A DNA stretch of 64,000 nucleotides. Source: Heloderma charlesbogerti (taxonomy: Eukaryota; Chordata; Lepidosauria; Squamata; Helodermatidae). The notes beneath the pieces are model-generated. The model was not told the origin of the DNA. It searched no databases and saw only the letters and a list, made by a program, of their open reading frames with translations. The position numbers were made by a program, and so were the translations under genes. How positions within the stretch are numbered: position 1 is the first letter of the stretch; each line of letters starts with the position of its first letter. Shown piece by piece: positions 54,121-63,865 of the stretch. The stretch is taken from assembly GCA_026122225.1 (NCBI GenBank), contig JANEZZ010002693.1, forward strand, positions 397,001 through 461,000. The letters run 5' to 3'.

Positions 54121-54645
54121 TGTCAGGAGTGCCCTAGTGGCCTCTTCAGTACACTCCAATAGCCAACTCAAGACACAGATGAAAGGATTCTTTTCAAGGC
54201 TTTAATCCTTTTACAACTTAATGACCCTTTCAGATGCTATCACCAGTGACTAAGCAGTGAACAGCAGAGTAGCCTATGCTCCAGGTAGGCAATTGGTCCC
54301 CATTTGAAGGAGAATCACTTGAAGACCCTGAACTTATGGGCTAGGGAGAGATCCTCCCTCTTTCCCTTGGGTCCATGGGACGCGGCCGTTGCTTGCATGC
54401 CAAACGGGCGCTATGCCTCCTTTCCGCGCCCTCCATCGCTTGTCATTCCCTGCGTCTGCATCAAGCAAGCCCCCCTCCTGCACTTTCTCACTACCAGTGT
54501 CACTATCTCAGGAATGCCGGCAGGAGGAATCTTTGCCAGCTGCTGTGCCTGTGAGGGATGAGCTAGCTCCTCTCCCATGGATTGCTGATCCTCCTCAGAA
54601 TCAGAACTGCTCTGGGGTTCTATCGGCTCAGTTTCCACCCTGACA
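54121..54645 (-). mobile_element. Solo LTR, copy 4, nested in BovB
   Basis: TGTCAGGAGTGCC to CCACCCTGACA with CTTAT on both sides (perfect 5-bp duplication). Sense minus; same subfamily as copy 1. The conserved frame starts VETEPIEPQSSSDSEEDQ but is shifted by an indel in its second half. It must be younger than the BovB copy it interrupts. Confidence 0.92.
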
Positions 54646-55142
54646 CTTATAGTCCAGCTCTCACAGCCATACATTACTACTGGGAAAACCATAGCTTTGA
54701 TTAGACGGACCTTTTCAGCAAGGTGATGTCTCTGCTCCTTACTATGCTGTCTAGGTTTGCCACAGCTTTCCTCCCAAGGAGCAAGCGTCTTTTAATTTCA
54801 TGGCTACAGTCACCGTCTGCGGTGATCTTGGAGCCCAAGAAAATAAAATCTGTCACTGCTTCCATTTCTTCCTCTTCTATATGCTAGGAAGTGATGGAGC
54901 CAGATGCCATGATCTTCATTTTTTTTAATGTTGAGTTTCAAACCAGCTTTTGCACTCTCCTCTTTCACCCTCAACAAGAGGCTCTTGAGATCCTCTTCGC
55001 TTTCTGCCATTAGGGTGGTGTCGTCTGCGTATCTGAGGTTGTTGATAATTCTCCTGGCAATCTTAATTCTGACCTGTGATTCATCCAACCCAGCATTTCT
55101 CATGAGGTACTCTGCATATGAGTGAAATAAGCAGGGCGACAA
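54646..55142 (-). pseudogene. BovB ORF, reverse transcriptase part 2
   Basis: Contains LRYADDTTLMAESEEDLKSL, with the catalytic YADD at about 55024-55035, and near the LTR border MVFPVVMYGCESWT. A frameshift falls in the poly-T/A run at about 54918-54926, so the sequence after LNIKK is out of frame. Preceding Q is reached through an in-frame TGA at about 55152 in place of an arginine codon. Confidence 0.88.
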
Positions 55143-55154
55143 TATACAGCCTTG

Positions 55155-56144
55155 TCATACTCCTTTCCCAATTTTGAACCAATCGGTTGTTCCATGTCTG
55201 GTTCTTACTGTTGCTTCTTGACCCTCGTACAGGTTTCTCAGGAGACAGGTAAGGTGGTCTGGTACTCCCATCACTTTAAGAATTTGCCACAGTTTGTTGT
55301 GATCCACACAATCAAAGGCTTTAGCATAGTCAATGAAGCAGAAATAGACGTTTTTCTGGAATTCTCTTGCTTTCTCCATGATCCAGCGAATGTTGGCGAT
55401 TTGATCTCTAGTTCCTCTGCTTCTTCGAAACCCCGCTTGTACTTCCGGTAGTTCTCGGTTCACATACTGCTGAAGCCTAGCTTGTAGGATTTTGAGCATA
55501 ACCTTGCTGGCATGTGAAATGAGTGCAATTGTACGGTAGTTTGAACACTCTTTGGCGTTGCCCTTCTTTGGAACTGGAATGTAGACTGACCTTTTCCAGT
55601 CTTGTAGCCACTGTTGAGTGTTCCAGATTTGTTGGCATATTGAGTGCAGCACTTTAACAGCATCATCTTTTAGGATTTTAAATAGCTCAGCTGGAATACT
55701 GTCATCTCCACTAGCTTTGTTGTTAGTAAAGCTTCCTAAGGCCCACTTGACTTTACTGTCTAGGATGTCCAGCTCAAGTTCAGTGACCGCACTACCATGG
55801 CTATCAGGGACATTCAGATCTTTCCTGTATAGTTCTTCTGTGTATTCTTTCCACCTCTTCTTAACCTCATCTGCTTCTGTTAGGTTCCTGCCTTCTTTGT
55901 CCTTTATCATGCCTGTCTTTGCACAAAATGTTCCCTTGAGATCTCCGATTTTCTTGAAGAGATCTCTAGTCTTTCCCATTCTGTTGTTTTCCTCGATTTC
56001 TTTGCATTGTTCATTTAAGAAGGCCTTCTTGTCTCTCCTTGCTATTCTCTGGAACTCTGCATTCAGTTGGATATATCTTCCCCTTTCTCCCTTGCTTGTT
56101 GCTTCCCTTCTTTCCTCAGCTACTTGTAAAGCCTCATCAGACAG
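55155..56144 (-). pseudogene. BovB ORF, reverse transcriptase part 1
   Basis: Same frame as the endonuclease. Key segments: ASGDDSIPAELFKILKDDAV, SVYIPVPKKGNAKECSNYRT, ALISHASKVMLKILQARLQQ, VQAGFRRSRGTRDQI and FIDYAKAFDCVDH. These are RT motifs 0-3 including the first catalytic aspartate in FIDYAKAFD. In-frame stops at about 56143 (TGG to TGA) and 55154. Confidence 0.9.
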
Positions 56145-57263
56145 TCACTTGGCTTTCTTGCATTTCTTTTGCTTTGGGATGGATTTAATTGCTGCCTCCT
56201 GAACAATGTTATGGACCTCCGTCCATAGTTCCTCAGGCACTCTGTCTATCAGGTCTAATCCCTTAAATCTATTCCTCACCTCCACTGTATATTCATAAGG
56301 GATATGATTTAGGTCATACCTGAATCGTTTAGTGGTTTTCCCTACGTTCTTCAATTTAAGCCAAAATTTTGCAAGAAGCAGCTCATGATCTTAGCCACAG
56401 TCAGCTCCAGGTCTTGTCTTTACTGACTATATAGAGCTTCTCCATCTTTGGCTGCAAAGTATATAATCAATCTGATTTCGATATTGACCATCTGGTGATG
56501 TCCATGTGTAGAGTCGCCTCTTGTGCTGTTGGAAAAGAGTGTTTGCTATGATCAGCATGTTCTCTTGGCAAAACTCTATAAGCCTTTGTCCTGCTTCGTT
56601 TTGTACTCCAAGGCCATGCCTGCCTGTTACCCCGGTGATTTCTTGACTTCCTACTTTGGCATTCCAATCCCCTATGATGAAGAGGACATCTTTTTTTGGT
56701 GTTAATTCTAGAAGGTGTTGTAGGTCTTCATAGAACTGATCAACCTCAGCTTCTTCGGCCTCCGTGGTTGGGGCATAGACTTGAATTACTGTGATGTTGA
56801 ATGGTTGGCCTTGGTTTCGTATTGAGATCATTCTATCATTTTTGAGATTGTACCCCAGTACTGCTTTTCGCATCCTTTTACTGACTATGAGTGCTGCTCC
56901 ATCTCTTCTAAGGGATTCTTGCCTACAGTAGTAGATATAATGGCCACCTGAATTAAATTCGCCCATGCTTGTCCATTTCAGTTCGCTGATTCCCAAGATG
57001 TCGATGTTCAATCTTGCCATCTCATGTTTGACCACCTCCAGCTTACCTTGATTCATTGATCTGACATTCCAGGTTCCTAAACAATATTGTTCTTTACAGC
57101 ATCGGACTTTCTTTTCACCACCAGACACATCCACAGCTGAGTGTCCTTTCGGCTTTGGCCCAGCCGCTTCACTCTTTCTGGCGCTACTTGGAAATTCCCT
57201 TTGCTCTTCCCCAGCAGTACATTGGACACCTTTCGACCTGAGGGGCTCGTCTTCCGGCATCAT
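56145..57263 (-). pseudogene. BovB ORF, AP-endonuclease domain and linker
   Basis: A 279-codon open stretch (57263-56427) shows GTWNVRSMNQGKLEVV, LGISELKW with the catalytic glutamate, IIGDWNAKVGS and YTWTSPDGQYRNQIDYI. A TAG at 56427 ends it, and a second stop (TAA) replaces the serine of the terminal SDH motif at about 56391, so the active site is destroyed. The frame then resumes as a 70-codon linker (VGKTTKRFRYDLN...). Confidence 0.92.
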
Positions 57264-57292
57264 CTCTTTTAGCCTTGTGATACGTTCCCTAT

Positions 57293-57950
57293 CTACTTTT
57301 TTTTAGCGTTACTTGGGAATCATCAGCATTCCACACGGCATTCTGTTTACCATCACAAATCTCCCCCAAACCATCTGCAAGCAGCTATTTTAACCTAGCA
57401 AGGCTGACTCAGAAGAAGTTGTTCTTTTGTAGCTTTATCATTATACAGCATTCCACGCCCCCGCCCCCAATCTTACCACTCCATGTCTGCCAGAAAACTC
57501 TCTAGCTGCACTACAGTTTACAATTGCGTATGATGATCTTGCAGCAAAAGCCACTGTAGCTTGACAAGTATTTTAACTCTCCGATCTTACTTCTCCAACT
57601 TGTGATGGAAAAGCATGTATAAATGGAAATTAAATGTACACAATAGGTTTTGTTAAGCTACTGGTAAATGGCAAGCCACCTTGATCTCTTTGTGTATCTG
57701 AAGCCATTCACAATGCCCTGCTGTTGTCTTGGCACACAATGGATTTTCAGTTTGGGATTACGCTCGGGTGCATTGCAAATAGCTCAGACAAAAGGACTAT
57801 AGCAGATTATGATTTAACTGGCAGGAAAGATGGAAAGACATGTGGAGAAAAGGAATCAGATGGTTCCCCTGTGGCCCCAGCATGAAAAAGGGGAGGGCAA
57901 AAATATCCGCTGTTCAGAGAAATGTATACCATGAGAATACCCAGCAATGG
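57293..57950. other. Non-coding stretch
   Basis: Unique-looking; no recognised feature. Confidence 0.4.
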
Positions 57951-58181
57951 GTGCTTCCAGATGAGGCTTTTTGTGTGCGTGCAATTGCCCTGTGTTATTT
58001 GTGGAATTTTAGAAGGGTTGGTTGTTGTCATCTTCTTCAAGTTCTAAGCCTTCTGTGTCTTCCTACCACTGCTTCTTCTGCCTTTTTTCTTACCACAAAA
58101 AATTCCATTAAGGCGGGAAAGAGAAATAACGGCACAATGTTTTTTGATTGGTACTGCTAGGAGCCCTCTGTCTGGAAGCAC
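57951..58181. repeat. MITE with GTGCTTCCAGA ends (copy 3, best)
   Basis: Left GTGCTTCCAGATGAGGCTTT and right CCCTCTGTCTGGAAGCAC are inverted. Interior matches 42337-42551 (GGAATTTTAGAAGG, TGTCATCTTCTTC, CCACTGCTTCTTCTG). Confidence 0.75.
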
Positions 58182-58312
58182 ATGAAGTCTTTCTAGCATA
58201 ATAAATGTCACCAGGTTTTATACTGCATATCGCTTCCCAACTGTGCATTACGTGTGTCTGCTTAAAAGTTCTTTTGCAGCCATTCTTAATACTCCTTTAT
58301 GAAGACTTCTGG

Positions 58313-58604
58313 CATGTCCACACAGGAGTCTCGTTGGCCCTGAATGTCTGATCCAGCACATCTGATCCCTGCCTGCCAAACCGTGGGCAGGTTTGCACGA
58401 TCACAGAGGGAAAATAAGCCTCTATGGCTTATTTTCCCTCCCCGCGTGTGCTGATTGCAAACTTCTAATTAGCAGAATTACCCTCGACGGATGCGGGTTG
58501 TTGTGACATCTGAACCTGGTGAGGTAGCGTCCAACCGTCATGAGCAGGGAGGGAATATAAACCACCATGGCTTATTTTCAATCTGTGATTGTGTGAACCT
58601 GGTC
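58313..58604. repeat. MITE of the GTTCACA / AACCATGG group
   Basis: GGCATGTCCACACAGGAGTC at the left and GATTGTGTGAACCTGGTC at the right. A strong inner hairpin: GGGAAAATAAGCCTC / ATGGCTTATTTTCCCTC at 58410-58441. Confidence 0.55.
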
Positions 58605-58871
58605 AATAACTGTACTGCTTCCTGCTACAATTTCCTCCTGGTCCATAACAGCGCATCATGGACGGTACTATTGCAATAGGAGGGGTTGTTGTACACAAAT
58701 ACACACAATAGGAAACCTACCATTTTTTTCAGCCATTCCTCCTCATGTTTCCATTTTATACATTTAACTCTTCATCCTCTCCTTTTTCTCCTTCTCCTAT
58801 CCTATCCTATTTCAGGGCCACATCTTTTGAGACATTCTGTGCTCATGTTTTGATACAGAGTACAAATTACT

Positions 58872-59340
58872 CAGAGAGCTAGTGCAGCACAGTAGCTAAG
58901 AGACGGAGCTACAAATCAGGAACTCCCTGGTTGGCATTTCGCCTCTGCCATGAACTTATGAAGGGCGCAACCCTTGCATGTTTAGGCAGAAAAAAACACT
59001 ACGAAAAGCCCTACAATTTCTGTAAACTGCCCAGAGAGCTTAGGTTATGGGGCAGGATAGAAATGTTAACAACAACAACAACAACAACAACGCAACTCCC
59101 AGCATTCCCCAGCTAGCATGGGAGTTGTAGGACTTTTTTCTGTCTAAACATGCATAGGATTGCGCCCCAAGTGGCTTTAGGCAAGGCATTTTGCCTCAGG
59201 CCCCCCCCCCCAATCTGTAATATAGGAGACAATAATAGTTATTTACCTTACAGGGTTGTTGTAAGGATTACAACGAGATAATGCATGAGAAGTGCTTAGA
59301 ACACTTGAGCGCACTATACAAACGTTAAGCATTATTATTA
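58872..59340 (+). repeat. CORE/MIR-type SINE split by a LINE tail
   Basis: The 5' part (58872-58976) has CACAGTAGCTAAGAGACGG, CTCCCTGGTTGGCATTTCGC; the 3' part (59165-59340) has GGGTTGTTGTAAGGATTACA, AAGTGCTTAGAACACTTGAG and GCATTATTATTAC. Between them lie a LINE tail (AACTGCCCAGAGAGCTTAGG, GATAGAAATGTTAACAAC at 59020-59094) and a family-1 MITE scrap (GGGAGTTGTAGG). Confidence 0.65.
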
Positions 59341-59548
59341 CTCAATCTTCTAATCTGTTACAGAGATTGCATGTGTGCAGAAAAATAAAGGGTACATATG
59401 TTGTAGAAATTGCATCTTTCCTTCAATACCATGAATGGCAACAGGAAAAAGATAAGACACCCCACTTGCATGTATTTTGGTGGGGGAAACTGTTATATTA
59501 ATGTTTACCTTTCAACACGGCTATAATTCTCATGTATGTGTAACACAA

Positions 59549-59924
59549 CCCCTTCACGGATCCCTGCCTTGTTGTGGCGAAGGGGCGTGTGTAACTCAGT
59601 GAAGCCATAAGCTATGCCGTGCAGGGCCACCCAAGACGGACAGGTCATGGCGGAGAGTTCTGACAAAATGTGGTCCACTGGAGAAGGAAATGGCAACCCA
59701 CTCCAGTATTCTTGCCAAGAAAACCCCATGGAGCGTAGCACAAGGCTAAAAGATATGACGCCGGAAGACGAGCCCCTCAGGTCGGAAGGTGTCCAATATA
59801 CTACTGGGGAAGAGCAGAGGGTATTTCCAAGTAGCGCCAGAAAGAGTGAAGCGGCTGGGCCAAAGCTGAAAGGACACCCAGCTGTGGATGTGACATGACT
59901 TAACGACTGAACAACAACAACAAC
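59549..59924 (+). mobile_element. Mini-BovB: leader fused to 3' end, 376 bp
   Basis: The first ~345 bp are BovB leader and ORF start (GCAGGGCCACCCAAGACGGA, ACTGGAGAAGGAAATGGCAA, GGAAGACGAGCCCCTCAGG). At about 59891 it jumps directly to the last ~33 bp of the element (ACATGACTTAACGACTGAAC then (AAC)n). Flanks GTAACACAA (59540-59548) and GTTACACAA (59925-59933) match at 8 of 9. No coding capacity remains. Confidence 0.88.
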
Positions 59925-60274
59925 GTTACACAAAATATCTGTAACAAGCAGCCCTCATAGTCTAAAGGTGAGCTCACATAGTGTAAAGGCTGGCTCCCTC
60001 ACACAGGAGCAGCTCTGAGTGTTGCTGTGCATTTGCCTTTGATCATACATGAGAAATGTTTCCCTTTGATCACACACAAAGGTGTGTATACCAGTCCAGA
60101 TTCCAAATGTGTCATCACTTTTTCTCCCATCATGGGAGCTGCAGTGGTGTTATCCATGTATCACTGAGCTCAACCCTCACTTTCCCAGTGTGAACGTATA
60201 CCCACACACAGGATGGTTCTCTGCCTGCATGAAGGGAGATGTGACTGCAAACCAGCCCTAAGTCAGCACTATTT

Positions 60275-60420
60275 CATTATTTCTCTTTATATCCCATCCT
60301 TCATAAAAAAAATTCCAGGGTGGGTTACAACAATTTATTTCATTTTTATCCCAGCTTTCTGCCAAAAAAAAAAAGATGCTCAAGGTGCCTAACAATGAAA
60401 TCCAGATTAATGAAATCTCA
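60275..60420 (-). repeat. LINE 3' tail, antisense
   Basis: TTATTTCTCTTTATATCCC, CAGGGTGGGTTACAACAA and a poly-A at 60365-60376, the reverse of the LINE tails elsewhere. Two overlapping copies may be present. Confidence 0.45.
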
Positions 60421-60547
60421 ATTAAAGCATAGTGGGTGAGGGGCTTTGGTGGCCCATCAGCAGCACTATGTCAAGGGCCCCCTGGACTCTGGTGCTGGCC
60501 CTGCAATAACTCAAGAAGAAACATTTTTGGGGGGCAAAAGAGGCAGC

Positions 60548-61047
60548 TGTCAAGGGCTCCTTGGAGGGCTCTCTCAGTCTAATCCAGTAGCCAAGTCCAG
60601 ACACAGACAAAGGGATTCTTTTCAAAGCTTTATTCTTCTCTTACAACTTAATAACTCTACAGGTAACAACTAGATCTGAGCAGCAGCATCCCTATGCCCT
60701 AAGTTGGAACAGTTGGTCCCTGTTTGAAAGGCAATTACTGGCAGACCCCTGAATATAAGGACTAGGGAGAATCCCTCCCCTTTTCCCTTGGATCCTCTGG
60801 GCACAACCGCTCTTTGAGCGCGAACCCTTTGGCGCCACTCTCTGTGTCTGTGCTGCGCCACCCAGTCTGCTATCTGTGTTGAGTCACTCCCTGGACTGCT
60901 TTCTAAACTAGGAATGTGGGTGGGAGGAATCTCCGTCAGCTGTTGGTCCTGGGAAAAAGGAGCGCGCTCCTCTCTCGAAGGAGCGACTGCTCTTCCTCAG
61001 CAGCAGAACTACTCTGGGAATCTATGGGCTCAGTGTCCACCCTGACA
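60548..61047 (-). mobile_element. Solo LTR, copy 5
   Basis: TGTCAAGGGCTCC to CCACCCTGACA flanked by GCAGC on both sides (perfect 5-bp duplication). Same subfamily as copy 3. Sense minus. The conserved frame begins VDTEPIDSQSSSAAEEEQ but is frameshifted after ~35 codons and a segment is deleted, so this is the shortest copy (500 bp). Confidence 0.9.
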
Positions 61048-62397
61048 GCAGCCATTCTTTGTGGTAACAGACATTTTGAATTTCCCAGAATTAAAAACAC
61101 ACACATCAAAGCAGGGCTTTCTGGGAAAACAAAATGGTGGCTGATCCGATTTTCTTCCTGAAAGAATTTCACCTCACTCCTAAAATATAACCAAAATCAA
61201 ACAGCCAATTTTGAGGTGGGTGAAATGACTGAGAAATGACCCTGGTCAATTCAATCTAGCCCTAGTACAAATCCATGGAATAGTACCCCAGATGTGTTTG
61301 GATGTTATTCCCAATCACTCCGCACAATCTACCATATGCTGAGTTGATTGTATATCAGATGCATATTGATGCACAACAATTGTCCTGTGTCAGCAGTGTG
61401 GCAGCTGGCTAGAATTATGGTTTCGGTGTCTGTACAATGTCAGAAGCAGTTTGGGCACCGGGTTAGTCCATCACTCCTGACTGAAGAGATTCAATTTGTA
61501 TGGTGACCTCCCTCCCCCCCCATCCCATTTTGGCTCTGCAGGCATTTCTTTCAGCATGGTACTTATTTTGAGATGGCTACCACATGGAGGCTGCTCCAGG
61601 CAGAAAGCTGTTCATGTGCAATGGCTCCCTATGTGGATCTGTAAACTACACTCTTCTTTGATCTGCAGTGGCATGGCAAATATAGCCGGATCCATGTGTG
61701 GCAAACCACTACGCATGGATGATTTTGCTGCACTGGAGCCGAATCCCCATGGGCTTGGATTGTTAAAAAGCCATGGCATCTTTCTTATGTGAATCTGGAC
61801 TTAGAACAAGGTGGAGTCATTAGCCAGCCAACAGTTCATCCCTCATTCCTCACATGGGTTAATGAATGAAAGTAAATGTACATGAGGAAAGTGCCAGCAA
61901 AAATTAGTGCTATGATGTTCCTCAGATCCTGCCAGCTGGCTCATGACAAGGCACCAATTTTGCTTTATACAGAAACGGTTTCCTAATAAGGAAACAAACA
62001 ACATGGACATTTTACAAAGCTTGGAGCCTGAAGGAAATAATTGTCTTGTTGATACCTTGAGGTGTAGATGTTGTTTTTGCCTAGCAGTGGTATTCTCCTA
62101 ATGTTGAATGCTCTGTGGCCATATGTAAGATGGCAATTTCACACATGTGTCCACATGGAGCAAATTCAAGTGGCCTCTACCCGGCAGCTTTAACACATGC
62201 ACCACCTCCAAGGCTGCTCACCAAGAGGCATGGTTACAGAGTGCTCTGCAGTGGAATGAACATGCATATGCCAGGACAGTAAAAGTATGGCTATATGGGA
62301 TTGCGTGGGTTTCACCTTAATTAACAGCAGCCATGAGCAAAAGAGAGAGCTCTCTCTTGTCTTGAGCAGACTGATATAGAAAACTGGTGTACAGCGC
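61048..62397. other. Non-coding stretch with MITE fragments
   Basis: 61640-61795 (GGATCCATGTGTGGCAAACC, AAAAAGCCATGGCATC, TGTGAATCTGGAC) resembles the GTTCACA group of MITEs. No exon. Confidence 0.4.
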
Positions 62398-62450
62398 AAT
62401 CCGATACATACTTATTTAGACGCAAGTCTCGCTGTGTTCAATGGGAAGGG
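62398..62450. repeat. Short MITE remnant (GCAATCCTAT type)
   Basis: GCGCAATCCGATACATACTT, then GCTGTGTTCAATGGGA; right half missing. Confidence 0.5.
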
Positions 62451-62479
62451 AGTGTAGCTCAGGGATATCACATGTCCCA

Positions 62480-63150
62480 TTCCCCCTGATGCTCAGGCGG
62501 GGCTAGGGGCTGGCAAATCACTGGCTGAAGGTACAACAGATGTGCAAACAGAGCCAGAGTCCACGAACAGTCCAAGTCAGATCCAGAGTAACAAACAGCA
62601 AGCCAGGCAGAACAGATACAAGGGATAACTCAAAGAGAGTAGCCAAATCCAAGTCACTTACAGAGAGGGGCCCAAGCAGAAGGCAGGGCCCACAGGAGGG
62701 TAGTAGGCTGGAGCTAGAGTCAAACACAGACATTGTTTCCAGCACCTCCTGTGAGCTTCTACTGGGCTTTCTGTCCTGGAGCTGCCGGAGCCCCACCCAA
62801 GCCCTAGCTGCAGTCTTTCACTTTGGTTGTAGAGAGTCCTCCTCATGAGGAGGGCCCTCTACTCATGAGGAGCCCTCTGTTCCCAAGTAGAGCTCTGCTG
62901 CAGCCTGACACTTCGTTGAGGTTCTCTGAGTTGGGCCTGCCTCCTCTGGCACCGTTGCTCCCTGGAACTTGGGAGGCACTCAACCTCCTCCTCTGAGGCA
63001 GACTCCCCTTCTTCACGAGGGACTGGGATCTCAGCAGGCTCCCCAAGGACTCAGGCCTCTCCTGCGGCACAGGCCCTCGTCCTCTGTTGGGGCTTCTAAG
63101 TCTTCCTCCTCTGAGGAATCATCAGATGAGGCCATGGCATCACACATTTT
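62480..63150 (-). repeat. Probable second LTR-type repeat with acidic short frame
   Basis: Dense in CTCATGAGGAG palindromes (62843-62875: GTCCTCCTCATGAGGAGG then CTCATGAGGAGC) and Glu/Ser-coding GAGGAG runs on the minus strand. Texture and the acidic frame at 63031-63135 resemble the solo LTR family, but the boundaries are not defined and the sequences are not homologous by eye. Confidence 0.35.
63031..63135 (-). CDS. Short acidic reading frame, 34 codons
   Basis: ATG at 63135 (minus) opens MASSDDSSEEEDLEAPTEDE and ends at TGA 63031-63033. The composition, Ser/Asp/Glu-rich then Arg-rich (LCRRRGLS), parallels the frame inside the five solo LTRs. Function unknown; probably a retroelement remnant. 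Confidence 0.3.
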   Translation of the reverse strand: MASSDDSSEEEDLEAPTEDEGLCRRRGLSPWGAC

Positions 63151-63514
63151 GCATGCAGAATATCCGCAGGATCGGGGCATCTCTACACCAGCCTAAAATC
63201 AACTCCCTTTTTCACCTTCTTCCTCCCCCCCCTTCCCCCTCCTCCTCCCTGTAGCTGTGTCTTCTATTAGTTTTCATTGATCTCATTCTTCTTCTTGCTG
63301 CTTTTCCTCTTTTCATGGAGGGAAGTCGAGTGGAACACAACGGGGTAATTTGATAGCCCATTATCTGCGAACTATATTTAAAAATGGAACAAAGGGCATT
63401 TAGTGCAGGAGACACCTTGAATGATCATGGGGTCATGTAAAGAGCCTGCAAACTTCCATGACGGAGCAATCTCAGTCGCAGGATAAAAGCTCTGTGTGAA
63501 GAAAGTCTCAATTC
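63151..63514. other. Non-coding, CT-rich
   Basis: A pyrimidine tract at 63211-63250; otherwise nothing recognised. Confidence 0.4.
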
Positions 63515-63634
63515 CTGACATCTCCAGTTAAAAGGTTCAAATGATGGGAAAGACCCTACTGCCAATCACAGTAGACAACCCTAGGCTAGATGGACCAATA
63601 GTCTGACCTGGTATAAGGCAAATCCCTAGGTTCC
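63515..63634 (+). repeat. tRNA-derived SINE with LINE-type tail (copy 4, 5'-truncated)
   Basis: Starts within the B-box region (CCAGTTAAAAGGTTCAA) and keeps ACCCTACTGCCAATCACAG and CTAGGCTAGATGGACC AATAGTCTGAC tail. Confidence 0.75.
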
Positions 63635-63689
63635 AAATGGAACTTACTTCCAGTTAAGTGTCCATAGGACCACAACTTAATTCACATGC

Positions 63690-63865
63690 AAAAAAAAAAA
63701 AAAAGAGCTAGTCCCTTGAAAAAGGTTGGACTGTTATTATTTATTATTCACTTTTTACCCCACTTTTCCTTGAAAGTTCACCACAGCTATTGACATCTAG
63801 TTTGATTAAAACATCACAGATAGAAATTGCAAGAATTAAAAAACGAAAGCAGCACAATAAAATGT
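63690..63865 (-). repeat. Poly-A and LINE 3' tail, antisense
   Basis: A 15-base A run (63690-63704) precedes TTATTTATTATTCACTTTTT ACCCC and A-rich AATTAAAAAACG sequence, the reverse of an L2-like tail. Confidence 0.5.

Larger units (their letters stand above)
53722..57283 (-). mobile_element. BovB (RTE-clade) LINE, near full length, interrupted by an LTR
   Basis: Flanked by GTTCCCTAT at 53713-53721 and 57284-57292, a perfect 9-bp target duplication, so both insertion borders are known. The 3' end is the BovB-type CTTAATGACTGAACAACAAC. Relative to the mini-copy at 59549 it lacks the first ~180 bases of leader. It contains an apurinic endonuclease, a reverse transcriptase and the C-terminal domain in one frame broken by several stops and at least one frameshift. 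Excluding the 525-bp LTR and its target copy it is ~3.03 kb, close to full BovB length. It cannot now make an intact protein. Confidence 0.95.

Noticed and set aside
55618..56202. 194-codon plus-strand frame
   Set aside because: Antisense shadow of the BovB reverse transcriptase.
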